The translations under genes and the position numbers were made by a program. A DNA stretch of 64,000 nucleotides from Ignavibacteriales bacterium (GTDB lineage Bacteria > Bacteroidota > Ignavibacteria > Ignavibacteriales > Ignavibacteriaceae). Location: the NCBI GenBank assembly GCA_016707585.1, contig JADJHL010000002.1, positions 1 to 64,000 of the forward strand, written 5' to 3'. The notes beneath the pieces are model-generated. The model made no database searches and had not been told where the DNA came from. It saw only the letters and a list, made by a program, of their open reading frames with translations. Below, in pieces: positions 26,565-34,947 of the stretch (position 1 is its first letter; each line of letters begins with the position of its first letter).

Positions 26565-26829
26565 AATTATTTAATCCTGAATTTGCATTTATTTTATCAT
26601 TTGAGTGCAGAACACTCTTAAGTGTCCTAAGCGCATTACCAAAACCTATAGGTTCGATCAACGCTTCCATTGAATAATATTTTTGTAATGATACTTTTAT
26701 AGATCCATTATCTTCAAAAGTAAACATCGTTACACCGTTAGTTCTTGGATGATCAATCAGCTTGTATCCTTTATATAAAAGATATCCGGCTAGATTGAAA
26801 TCCTTAGTTATATAGTTTTCGTTATTCAT
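26530..26829 (-). CDS. DUF5659-like small protein
   Basis: A 99-residue protein with the pattern FNLAGYLLYKGYKLIDHPRT ... MFTFEDNGSIKVSLQKYYS, matching DUF5659-type proteins that are common in phages and next to primases. GAGGAA precedes the ATG. It overlaps the ribbon-helix-helix gene by 8 bp and the primase-helicase gene by 35 bp, so the three are coupled. Its role is unknown. Confidence 0.65.
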   Translation of the reverse strand: MNNENYITKDFNLAGYLLYKGYKLIDHPRTNGVTMFTFEDNGSIKVSLQKYYSMEALIEPIGFGNALRTLKSVLHSNDKINANSGLNNYVQQFKGTTKQ

Positions 26830-27016
26830 TTTTTAATTCCTCTGTTTCTTGTTCTTTCTTCTTTATGTATGTGTATAGAATGGCTTTTATTAGTGCGTGG
26901 AATGACATATCCAGCTTATGAGCAGACTCATACAATTCACGTTTCCAATCTTCATCTACCGTAACAGTAAATTGAGTTAGTTCACGTTTTGGCCGCTCAG
27001 GTTTTATTAGTTCCAT
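26822..27016 (-). CDS. Ribbon-helix-helix-like regulator
   Basis: ATG 27016 has GGAGGAAA upstream and is preferred over 27055. The 64-residue product has a basic N-terminal arm and a strand ELTQFTVTVDEDWKRELYES followed by two helices (HALIKAILYTYIKKKE), as in ribbon-helix-helix or replication-control proteins. As first gene of the primase operon it could control replication, perhaps by binding one of the nearby repeat arrays. Confidence 0.6.
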   Translation of the reverse strand: MELIKPERPKRELTQFTVTVDEDWKRELYESAHKLDMSFHALIKAILYTYIKKKEQETEELKNE

Positions 27017-27063
27017 TAAATTTTCCTCCAATTTAGTTGATGGCTTAAGTACCATCTAAGTTC

Positions 27064-27092
27064 AATATCGATTATATGATATTAATAGTCAA
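27064..27092 (-). promoter_or_regulatory. Candidate promoter P1 of the primase operon
   Basis: Minus strand: -35 TTGACT (27092-27087), 17-bp spacer, -10 GATATT (27069-27064). Its -35 lies in a 14-bp segment (AGTCAAGTTTTTTT on the plus strand) that is repeated exactly at the stronger promoter 76 bp upstream. Confidence 0.45.
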
Positions 27093-27139
27093 GTTTTTTT
27101 ATCGCAACTTCGATGTCTATAAAACTTCATCTATGATTA

Positions 27140-27168
27140 AGTATAATTGGTTTGGATCATGAAGTCAA
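27140..27168 (-). promoter_or_regulatory. Candidate sigma70-type promoter P2 of the primase operon
   Basis: Minus strand: -35 TTGACT (27168-27163), exactly 17 bp, -10 TATACT (27145-27140), about 125 bp upstream of the ribbon-helix-helix start codon. The spacing and both hexamers are close to consensus. Confidence 0.65.
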
Positions 27169-27306
27169 GTTTTTTTTATTAAAATTATTACGATGAGTAA
27201 AACCCATCTATTTTTAATATAACCGGCATTGGTTAAGGAGTCAGATCAAAAATATTCTTTTGCTATAATTTATAAGGGCATTATTGTTGTGCTGCTAAAA
27301 AATGAT

Positions 27307-27332
27307 GTACAGCGTGTACATCGTGTACATCG
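27307..27332. repeat. Three GTAC units with exact 9-bp period
   Basis: GTAC starts at 27307, 27316 and 27325 (units GTACAGCGT, GTACATCGT, GTACATCG). The period and GTACAnnGT layout match the array at 23047. It lies 36-60 bp upstream of the 27368 start codon on the plus strand, and on the other flank of the primase operon promoters. Confidence 0.8.
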
Positions 27333-27367
27333 AATTTATTAGATTAGCACATCAACTAAGGAATTTT

Positions 27368-28974
27368 ATGATATTAATAATTGATCCTGCTTTTGAAGTA
27401 TTTAACTCACTATCACAGGCAAATATATTTTCCAGACTAAGTGAGATTGTTCAAGCGCTAAAAAAGATTGATGTTGAAGAACTTAATGGAATAAAAGCTA
27501 TAAACCTGATATCCAAAAAGAAGACAAACTTATTTAATAAAGTAAGAGAAGAAATTTTAGGGAATGTATCATTCTTTGGACCCAAGAGATCAACAAACCA
27601 TCTTAAAAAACTTTTTATTAAAGCTCAATTAATTTCAGATCTAACCCAAATAAATTCAAATGAGAAATCTAAATTTATTTTTATATATCCTTTTATATCC
27701 AGTAATCTATTGGATCATATTAAAACTCAGAAATATTTTGAGGGATACATTAGCTATAGAGATTTTATTTTTATTGATTCCAATTCAAGAACAGAAAAAA
27801 TTCAGGATGTAAATAAGTTTATTGAATTATTCGACCAAACAAATCAAATTAACGATCAATCAAAAAAAGTCAATTTGAAAAAAGAAGCTGTGCCTGGATT
27901 ATTAGAAATTCTTTTCCCAAGCCTGCATAAAAATATTCCTTCTTACAGTAATAATTCTATAAATATTATTGTATCTGATTCCAGGATAATAGCAGAAGAG
28001 GCTATAAGATTATTACTTAAGTACAATTACCAGGATTATAGTATTATTGATTTATCTGAAAGTGAAAATGAAATTCCTTTAACAGCAAATAAGAATTGTA
28101 TTTTCTTTAACACCGATTCACTGCCGCTACAAAGGCAAAATGAATTATTGAACAAATTGGCTTCATTTAAAGATGATGAATTAATTAAGAAAATATTCCA
28201 TTATAAAAATGCTGAAAATATTTTACCAAGAATTAAAGGCAATGGTAACTTAATTGATCTTTCTATCATTGATATTACTCCGGAACAGTTATCGCAATGC
28301 TTCGTATCAATGCTCGTGCAAAAAAACAAATTACTTTATGGTACCAAAATGCTAAATTCTTTAAGGACTTAAGTAAATTCGTATATAGCTACAACTCAGT
28401 AGATGTTATGGATCGTTGCATAAATGCATTAACACCACTAAACTCCTCAGATATATTATTACTTCCAGAATTCTGGTATGAGTTTAATCGTAAGTACACG
28501 TTGGTCACAAAAGAAAACACAGACAAACAGCAAATTAAAAACGATATAGAAAAATATTTTATAAAATATCGCGGCAACTATTGGGAAGTAAATTTTAATT
28601 ATGAGGGCGGTCCAATACTTCTAGCTAATTCCGTTGGTATGTATTACTTGGCTGCACTAATGGCACAACCAAATACTCCCATAGATTATAAAGATCTCAC
28701 AAAAAAATATGCTAAGAAAAAAGAATATGATTCACCAGAGCGTGGTGCTCAGAGTATTATCAATGCAATAGAAGGTTGCAAAATATCTATAGCTGACGTT
28801 GAATCTTCTTTGTCAATTAAAAATAAGTTTTCTTCCTACTTAAACAAATCAAAATTCTCTAAAGATAAGATTAACTCTTCCAAAACATATACTGTAATTT
28901 TTATTCCAGCAACTGATAACAAAATTAAATGGTTCATACCCATCGTACCTGCAAAATCTATTCTATATAGCTAA
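27368..28974 (+). CDS. Hypothetical protein resembling a degenerate sigma54-activator AAA domain, frameshifted as read
   Basis: ATG 27368 (AAGGAATTTT upstream) gives a frame to 28372; a second frame covers 28297-28974. Adding one A to the A7 run at 28320-28326 joins them into about 535 residues. The middle part NCIFFNTDSLPLQRQNELLN, then LPRIKGNGNLIDLSIIDITP recalls the Walker B/sensor region of NtrC-type AAA proteins, but the Walker A position (IIVSDSRIIAEEA) has no GKT, so it is unlikely to bind ATP normally. The C-terminal third is unrecognised. The GTAC array sits in its promoter region. Function is unknown. Confidence 0.55.
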
Positions 28975-29001
28975 TCAAACTAGCGTCTGTCCATTCATTT
29001 A

Positions 29002-29034
29002 ACTTAGAAGGTAGCTAACAAATACTTTCCAAGT
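29002..29034. promoter_or_regulatory. 33-bp palindromic operator copy 1 (12-9-12)
   Basis: Arms ACTTAGAAGGTA and TACTTTCCAAGT are complementary at 10 of 12 positions around a 9-bp AT-rich centre. The same architecture and near-identical right arm recur at 31818-31850. It lies about 78 bp upstream of the ATPase-radical SAM gene pair. Confidence 0.65.
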
Positions 29035-29080
29035 GTTAAACACTCTTCTGTTTTAGACAATAACCAAGCATATTTCGGGC

Positions 29081-29095
29081 GTACAAAATATGTAC
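29081..29095. promoter_or_regulatory. Two GTAC sites upstream of the ATPase gene
   Basis: GTACA at 29081 and GTACA at 29092, 11 bp apart rather than 9, just upstream of ATG 29112. They could be a weaker site for the same factor that binds the GTAC arrays. Confidence 0.35.
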
Positions 29096-29111
29096 AGAAA
29101 GTCAAATAAAT

Positions 29112-30422
29112 ATGAAGAAAAAAATAATTAAGAAAAAAGTTGATTTAGAAGCTAGTGTAAAAGATAAACCTAAGTGTGTAACGGATTTAGGGCAATTGTC
29201 ATTTGATACAATTGGGGGGAAGGTCGTAAAAGTATATCGTGAGAATGGGAAAAGTTTTTTGGTGAATGGCAAAGGCGAGTTAAGTGAAATCCCGGACGTA
29301 AGTGCAGATGCTACAATTGGTAGCAATAATTTATGGAATGATAAAAAAGTTAACGAAAACTTGATTGAAGAAATTACAAATGCAATTAAGCCGTTTGTAT
29401 TTTTTAGTAATCCAAGACTTTATGATTTCATAGCAGTTGAAGCAACAAGCACTTATGTGTTTAATTTATTTGAAGCCATACCATACTTACATCTAACGGG
29501 TGCGAAGGGTTCTGGCAAAACTACTTTGGTTAGAATTCTTTCTTCGTTATCACATCATCCGGTTTCAACAGTCTCAGTTACACCTGCAAATTTATTTAGA
29601 ATGATAGAGAATGAACAGCCAACTTTGTTTATTGATGAGGCTGAGGACTTGGAAAAGCGCGGTACGTCTAATAATCCTACTATTCAGTCACTAAATAGTG
29701 GTTATAAAAAAGACGGGAAAGTTCACAGAGTTATCAAGAATTTACCTACTCAGTTTTCAACATACTGCCCAAAAGTCATTGCAGGAATTAATTCATTAAG
29801 TCCGGCATTAGCTGATAGATGTATAACTATTGAAATGCAAAAAGCGTCATCATCCAACAAGGTGGCGTATTTAACAAGTGATGATCAAAACAAATTAAAG
29901 TCTTTAAAACCCGTTATCGTCGGAACTTTAGATAAGAAACTGCCAGAGCTAAGTAAGATTATCAACAATCCAGCTTCACTAAATTTAAGTCCAGAAATAC
30001 AGAATCGCGAATTGGAGAAATGGTTCCCAATACTTGCGATTGCAAAAGTGTTTTCAACAAAGAAGAATAACTACTTTGAGCAGCTTCATCAGTTTGCAGT
30101 GGAGTCTATAATCTCCTCCGTTAAAGAAGATACTTCACCAGAAACAATTTGTAAAGATATTCTTTCAGATTACGTGGAACATAATGCTACAAGATCTCTT
30201 CTGCCTGGGGATAATAATTTTTTCTACTACCGCTGTGATAAAATATTTTTTATGATAAAGCAGTTGGATCCACATAATTATTATCGCTATCAGGGGGAAC
30301 TTAGTAGGATATTACAAAAGATAGGTGTGACCACGACTCGAGAACGATTTGGCATGAAGGGCCCAGCTATATTGGCTTATAAAATTCCAAAATCAATAAT
30401 CAAAAAAAAGAAAGGTAAGTAA
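29112..30422 (+). CDS. DUF3631-like P-loop ATPase of a mobile element
   Basis: A 436-residue ATPase with a basic, lysine-rich start (MKKKIIKKKVD). Walker A GAKGSGKT lies at 130-137, Walker B LFIDEAE at 172-178 and an arginine-containing sensor region ALADRCITIEMQ near 250. The core resembles DUF3631/DnaB-like helicase proteins found in phages and integrative elements. The end is again lysine-rich (SIIKKKKGK). The stop TAA is immediately followed by the ATG of the radical SAM gene, so the two are co-expressed and probably cooperate. The exact role (DNA unwinding or remodelling) is inferred. Confidence 0.75.
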   Translation: MKKKIIKKKVDLEASVKDKPKCVTDLGQLSFDTIGGKVVKVYRENGKSFLVNGKGELSEIPDVSADATIGSNNLWNDKKVNENLIEEITNAIKPFVFFSNPRLYDFIAVEATSTYVFNLFEAIPYLHLTGAKGSGKTTLVRILSSLSHHPVSTVSVTPANLFRMIENEQPTLFIDEAEDLEKRGTSNNPTIQSLNSGYKKDGKVHRVIKNLPTQFSTYCPKVIAGINSLSPALADRCITIEMQKASSSNKVAYLTSDDQNKLKSLKPVIVGTLDKKLPELSKIINNPASLNLSPEIQNRELEKWFPILAIAKVFSTKKNNYFEQLHQFAVESIISSVKEDTSPETICKDILSDYVEHNATRSLLPGDNNFFYYRCDKIFFMIKQLDPHNYYRYQGELSRILQKIGVTTTRERFGMKGPAILAYKIPKSIIKKKKGK

Positions 30423-31798
30423 ATGTTTATTCCAAAATTAATTCAGGTTACAGAAGAGGCGAAAGATGATGCTTTAACTAAGGAATATTTAGATAGATGC
30501 AAATTTATTAATCCAAAAGTTAAAGTTGTTTACGTTGAAAATAGCAAACCAGAACTACCGGCGCACTTAGATGCTGCCGGTAGATATCATCATATGAAAG
30601 AAACTCTGTTGATATGCAGAAGATCATCTTCTTTCATAGAAACGTTTGAAAGCCCGGGGCATATTGTAGAAAGAATGAGCACAATGGTTAAGTCAGTTTT
30701 CAACTGCAGCTCTTCCTGTGAATTCTGCTACTTAGGTAAAACAGCATTGCGGCAGCAGCATCAGAAGTTATACTCCAACATAGATGTGATCGAGCAAGAA
30801 ATGTTAAATGAAATTCCAATTCATATTGGGCTAAATACGATTCTAAGTGCGTATGCTTTTTATAATGAATCGCCCTTACTAAAAATACCTCCGGGTTTTA
30901 AGAAATTTGCGGATGAGTTCAGAAACAAATTATCCCGTATGGGTAAAAATAAAATTAGTCAGGAAGATGTATCCAAATATATTAATGATAATCTGGCAGA
31001 GATCTTACTTAAACTTGATGTTCCACTAGCGCAGCAGCAATACTTCAATATTAAGAAACAGCTTCCAAGCTATTTTGCAGAAAATAAAAAGTTTGATGTA
31101 TCATTTAATATTGGCGAGTATACAGATATCGGGGCTATAGACCACATCTCCGGGCATCTTAATTTCTTTGCAGGACTTGTAGAAAAGCATAAAAATATTA
31201 AGATCAACTTTATGAGTAAATCACCTAATCTCACATCATTGCTAAAAGCACAATGCGATAACAGGGTCCTTGTAACAATTGGTTTTAATCCCCAGTCCGT
31301 AATTGATAAATATGAGCACGGTACATATTCATTAAAGGAACGTATTGCTGCTGCAAAGCAGGTTCAAAAAAAAGGTGATATAAATCTTAAGCTAGAAATA
31401 GAGCCAATAATATTTATACCAGATTACGAAAAAGAATATATCAAATTGATCAGGAAACTGTTAAAGGAATTAGATGTTAATAAAATCTCGAAGATTACAA
31501 TGGGCGGTATAAGATTAGCCGCTGACTACAGAGGGATTATACCGCAGTATTTTCCTGATACTGATTTGCTTGATATGCATATGGAAAACCAGATGTTAGT
31601 TATGATAGGTACAGATACCCGCTTGAAGAACGTGTTGATATTTATTTGAAGCTTATCGCAGAAATCAAAAATCATTGTGATTGTGAAATAGGTTTAGGTG
31701 CCGAAACACCAGAGCTATGGGAAGCAATTAACTTTGATGCTGCGAAAGCTATGAGTAAAAATTTCTTTCAGTATTTGGATCCTAACAGCGATGAATAA
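30423..31798 (+). CDS. Spore photoproduct lyase-like radical SAM protein, frameshifted near its end
   Basis: The N-terminus (FIPKLIQVTEEAKDDALTKE) and the cluster motif C95-x3-C99-x2-C102 followed by YLG match the spore photoproduct lyase (SPL) family, which binds a 4Fe-4S cluster and SAM. SPL itself repairs thymine dimers of UV-treated spores; this bacterium shows no sign of sporulating, so the target may differ. A ~55-residue helical insertion (residues ~150-210) follows the cluster. The frame stops at 31649 in non-homologous sequence; the other frame continues YRYPLEERVDIYLKLIAEIK to TAA 31798, so one base is lost near 31605-31612. Restored length is about 458 residues. Confidence 0.8.
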
Positions 31799-31817
31799 AC
31801 CAAATTATATAATTCTT

Positions 31818-31850
31818 ACTTGGCGGGTATACAAAAAATACTTCCCAAGT
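31818..31850. promoter_or_regulatory. 33-bp palindromic operator copy 2 (12-9-12)
   Basis: Arms ACTTGGCGGGTA and TACTTCCCAAGT, 9-bp centre TACAAAAAA. It aligns without gaps to the copy at 29002. It lies 48 bp upstream of the 31898 start codon, between the radical SAM gene and the next transcript. Confidence 0.65.
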
Positions 31851-31897
31851 AGTAATGTCGTCTTGTATAAAAAACTATTAACAAGGATTTTTACACT

Positions 31898-32125
31898 ATG
31901 ACAAAACAAGATATACATCATAAAATATGGAGGTGCGCAGGCACAGTAAAAATATATTCTATACAAACAGTATCATATAATGCAATAACTGCATTGACAA
32001 ACAAACAGGCTGGAGCCTTAAAACACTCCAGCCAAATATTCTGGAGATTAATTGCAATTGTATTATTGGTTGCGGTTACATCATCAGAATTTTCCGCGGC
32101 AATTATGCCAAATAATATTAGGTAA
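31898..32125 (+). CDS. 75-residue protein with one membrane helix
   Basis: ATG 31898 has AAGGA upstream. The N-terminal half is polar (MTKQDIHHKIWRCAGTVKIY). Residues ~48-64 form one hydrophobic helix (FWRLIAIVLLVAVTSSEFSA). No family was recognised. It is preceded by the palindromic operator and followed after 3 bp by the next gene. Confidence 0.5.
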   Translation: MTKQDIHHKIWRCAGTVKIYSIQTVSYNAITALTNKQAGALKHSSQIFWRLIAIVLLVAVTSSEFSAAIMPNNIR

Positions 32126-32128
32126 AAT

Positions 32129-32509
32129 ATGAGTAAAAATAAAAATGTTAAGGTTGATAAAGCACTTAGACAAACAGTCTTAGATACTATTGACCATCTT
32201 TATAAGCATTTTCTGTGTTTGGACAGAACTGAAGATAAGATTGCTTTACAGATCATTGAATCAATTAGTTATGATTATGCTATGATGAATTGCCAAGCAC
32301 ACTTTATAATAGAAGAGCATGTGATTCCGTATTTAAAGAAGCAAAATGAAAATCAAAGATTAGAGATAGTGAAAGGCATCCTTGCTGATGGTTACTTAGA
32401 CATCAATGGGAATAGATTTTACTTCCTACATCAACCTTATGTGAATTTTGATAAAGATGAGAATGCAAAAAGAACTCGTTATATTGAAAAAGTTCCAGAT
32501 GCTAAGTAG
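32129..32509 (+). CDS. Hypothetical 126-residue protein
   Basis: Starts MSKNKNVKVDKALRQTVLDT; a helical, charged soluble protein with a central IESISYDYAMMNCQAHFIIE segment and a basic C-terminus. It lies 3 bp after the membrane protein gene and ends before a clear terminator, so both form a two-gene unit under the palindromic operator. No function can be assigned. Confidence 0.6.
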   Translation: MSKNKNVKVDKALRQTVLDTIDHLYKHFLCLDRTEDKIALQIIESISYDYAMMNCQAHFIIEEHVIPYLKKQNENQRLEIVKGILADGYLDINGNRFYFLHQPYVNFDKDENAKRTRYIEKVPDAK

Positions 32510-32528
32510 TATCATTAGTATTAACACA

Positions 32529-32551
32529 GGCGGCGTAACAGCCGCCTTTTT
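32529..32551 (+). terminator. Intrinsic terminator after the 32129 gene
   Basis: GGCGGC (32529-32534) and GCCGCC (32541-32546) with a 6-nt loop, followed by T5. It separates this operon from the convergent resolvase gene. Confidence 0.9.
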
Positions 32552-32552
32552 A

Positions 32553-33128
32553 TTACATCTTTTTCAAAATTTCAAAGTAAGCACTTTTTGAAATTTTTAC
32601 TTTCTTAATTATTTCTTTATACGTCAATCCACTTGCTTTTAGCATAATAATCTGCTGTTTTGTAAATGGCGGAATTTTTGGCCTCCCAATTCTTACCCCA
32701 CGTACCCTAGCCTTTTCCATTCCTGCAATTACTCTTTCACGTATTATTGATCTTTCAAATTCAGCAAATGCTGAAATCATAGTAAATAATATTTTGCCTG
32801 CTGGAGTTGAGGTGTCAACATTTTCTTTGTAACTAATGAAATCCACACCAAGACTATTAAATTCTTCTAAAGCATTTATTAATTCCTTAGTACTTCGAGC
32901 AAAACGATCAAACTTCCATACCAATACAACTTCGGTTTTTCTTTTGCGAACATCATTAAATAATTTTTGATAATTCACACGATCTGATTTAGCACCAGAA
33001 GCATAGTCAATATAAACTTCGACGACGTTTAATCTCCTTAATTCTGCATATGACTTTAAATCTGACAGCTGCATATCCACATTTTGTTCTTTAGTGGATA
33101 CTCGAGCATAAATGATAACTCGATTCAT
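32553..33128 (-). CDS. Small serine recombinase (resolvase/invertase family)
   Basis: A 191-residue site-specific recombinase. The catalytic serine is S11 in YARVSTKEQ, with the family arginines in LVWKFDRFARSTKEL and ISAFAEFERSIIRERV. A C-terminal Hin-type helix-turn-helix (FTKQQIIMLKASGLTYKEI...KISKSAYFEIL) follows. It is full length. It is transcribed divergently from the large recombinase 120 bp away. It may resolve multimers of the circular element or invert a segment. Confidence 0.93.
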   Translation of the reverse strand: MNRVIIYARVSTKEQNVDMQLSDLKSYAELRRLNVVEVYIDYASGAKSDRVNYQKLFNDVRKRKTEVVLVWKFDRFARSTKELINALEEFNSLGVDFISYKENVDTSTPAGKILFTMISAFAEFERSIIRERVIAGMEKARVRGVRIGRPKIPPFTKQQIIMLKASGLTYKEIIKKVKISKSAYFEILKKM

Positions 33129-33248
33129 AAAATTCCTTTCTTGTTATACATTTCTTTTACCAAGAAAGAATTGGTTTATAAAAGGTACTTTTGTGGAATT
33201 AATAGTGTTACAACTAAAGTATTATTAATTTTGTAAAAATAAATTTTG

Positions 33249-34886
33249 ATGGTTATGGTAAAGAAAAACAAATCAGAAGAAAAGAAGAAAAAAGCAGCTG
33301 TTTATTGTCGAGTGTCGACCTACGAACAAGGACAAGGTGAAGTTAGTAGTCTGAATGGTCAAGAAGATTTGCTAAGAAATTATTGTAAGGCAAAAGACTG
33401 GGAAGTCAATGGTATTTATATCGACAAGGCTTCTGGCTCTAGCCTAGAAAGAAATGAAATAATTCGTTTATTAAGTGATGCTGAGGAAAAGAAATTTGAT
33501 ATTGTTTTAGCCACAAAAATAGATAGGATTTCACGTAGCGTATTAGACTATTTGGATGTTGATAAAAAGCTTACAAAGCTTGGTATTGATATCGTATTTG
33601 CAACGCAAAATATTGATACTACTACTCCGGCTGGAAAGATGCAAAGAAATATTATGCTTTCTTTTGCAGAATTTGAACGCGATATGATTGCTGAAAGGAC
33701 CAGAGAAAAACTTTATTATCAAGCTTCTAAAGGTTATTGGGGTGGTGGGCATGCGCCATTAGGTTATGATGTAAAAAATAAATTACTCGAAATAAATTCA
33801 GCAGAAGCATTATTAGTAAATAAAATCTATGATTATTACTTGGAAGAACTATCTGTTGAAAAAGTTGCTAAACGTCTCAATCGTGAAGGGTTTAATTCAA
33901 AAAGTAGGACTACAAAATCTGGGAAAGTAACTGGTGGTGGTTTATTTAATAAAGATTCTGTTCATCGAGTAATCACAAATAAAATTTATATCGGAAAAAT
34001 CACTTACAAAAAGCAGGAATTTAAAGGATTACATTCACCGATAGTTGATGAAACTAAATTTAGTCAGGTTAATGATCAATTAAATGTTTCTAAGAATGAT
34101 CGTTTTACTTCCCAAATAGATTCTGAACTATTATTATTAGGCAGAATCAAATGTGGGTTCTGTGGTGGTAATTTAACAACATCATTTGTTGGGAAAAAAG
34201 ATGGGACAAAAGATTTCTACTATAAATGCACAACTAAGTTTAAATATGGAAGTTCTAAATGTGAAAGTAGAGATATTCACGCAAGTGAAATTGAAGCATT
34301 TATTGAAAAGCTCATAAAAAAGATTGCTTCCTCAGATCAATTATTTAATTCTGTTTTTTCGCAATTAGGTCATAATGAATCCAAAGATCTTAAAACATAT
34401 GAAACGCAGAAAAATTCCTTAATTGCAAATTTAAATAATATCAATAAAGAGATAAATAATTTAACGAGTTTTATTGCTAAGGGTTCAGCCAGTGATTTTA
34501 AGTCGGTAACATTAAAGCTAGAAGATTTAGAAAATCAGAAAGAAATGATTAAAGAAGAAAGAAGAAAAGTTGAGCATGAAATTTCATTAATAAAAAATAC
34601 TGTGGTTGATAAATCTGATTTGAAGCAAATATTCAAAGACCTGTCAAAGTATTACGATGCTGCTTCAAAAGAAGAACGAAAATATATGATTAAGACCATC
34701 ATTAGAGAGATAACTATTAAATTGAAGAAAAAGGAAGAAAAAGGCACAATTGAAATTCATTTTAGAGGTGATGGGCATATAAAAAAAGAATGGGTTAACA
34801 GAATTGTTAACCCAGATAAGATAGTTTCGAGCTACTATCTCGATTGGCTCCGCGAGCAAGACTCGAACTTGCAACCCTTCGGTTAA
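33249..34886 (+). CDS. Large serine recombinase (integrase) whose ORF ends inside tRNA-Asn
   Basis: The resolvase catalytic domain (YCRVSTYEQ, Ser near residue 23; LATKIDRISRSVLDY; MLSFAEFERDMIAERTRE) is followed by a recombinase domain (GGGHAPLGYDVKNKLLEI, then TNKIYIGKITYKK). A zinc ribbon (CGFCGG ... YKCTTK ... KCESRDI) and a long coiled coil (~380-450) complete it. This is the layout of phage and ICE integrases. Three nearby starts are possible (TTG 33246, ATG 33249, ATG 33255). The last residues (WLREQDSNLQPFG) are antisense tRNA sequence. The native C-terminus in the excised element may therefore differ. Confidence 0.93.
   Translation: MVMVKKNKSEEKKKKAAVYCRVSTYEQGQGEVSSLNGQEDLLRNYCKAKDWEVNGIYIDKASGSSLERNEIIRLLSDAEEKKFDIVLATKIDRISRSVLDYLDVDKKLTKLGIDIVFATQNIDTTTPAGKMQRNIMLSFAEFERDMIAERTREKLYYQASKGYWGGGHAPLGYDVKNKLLEINSAEALLVNKIYDYYLEELSVEKVAKRLNREGFNSKSRTTKSGKVTGGGLFNKDSVHRVITNKIYIGKITYKKQEFKGLHSPIVDETKFSQVNDQLNVSKNDRFTSQIDSELLLLGRIKCGFCGGNLTTSFVGKKDGTKDFYYKCTTKFKYGSSKCESRDIHASEIEAFIEKLIKKIASSDQLFNSVFSQLGHNESKDLKTYETQKNSLIANLNNINKEINNLTSFIAKGSASDFKSVTLKLEDLENQKEMIKEERRKVEHEISLIKNTVVDKSDLKQIFKDLSKYYDAASKEERKYMIKTIIREITIKLKKKEEKGTIEIHFRGDGHIKKEWVNRIVNPDKIVSSYYLDWLREQDSNLQPFG
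34792..34840. repeat. Two perfect inverted repeats at the island/tRNA junction
   Basis: GGGTTAAC (34792-34799) with GTTAACCC (34806-34813), and AGATAGT (34819-34825) with ACTATCT (34834-34840). Both lie just before the tRNA 3' end. They may be the recombinase binding arms of the attachment site; the second could also end the tRNA transcript, though it lacks a T tract. Confidence 0.55.
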
Positions 34887-34919
34887 CAGCCGAATGCTCC
34901 ACCATTGAGCTATCGCGGA
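34845..34919 (-). tRNA. tRNA-Asn (anticodon GTT), CCA encoded
   Basis: The minus strand folds as a standard cloverleaf: acceptor TCCGCGA/TCGCGGA, D arm GCTC...GAGC, anticodon arm TTCGG-CTGTTAA-CCGAA with anticodon GTT, and T arm GCAAG-TTCGAGT-CTTGC. The discriminator is G and CCA is encoded at 34847-34845. The large recombinase ORF enters its 3' half on the other strand. It marks the right border of the accessory island. Confidence 0.97.
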
Positions 34920-34947
34920 ATGAATATTTTTCGTAAAAACGAGGTCA

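Noticed and set aside
23047..27332. CRISPR array from the GTAC repeats
   Set aside because: Repeat units are 9 bp with no spacers, and no cas genes are present.
30423..31798. True spore photoproduct lyase
   Set aside because: Family similarity is clear, but the host shows no sign of sporulating, the gene is in a mobile element and the protein has an insertion. I call it SPL-like only.
1..34845. Conjugative or phage structural genes in the island
   Set aside because: I looked for relaxase, VirB/TraG, capsid, portal and terminase patterns and found none. The element type therefore stays open; transfer genes may lie to the left of the window.
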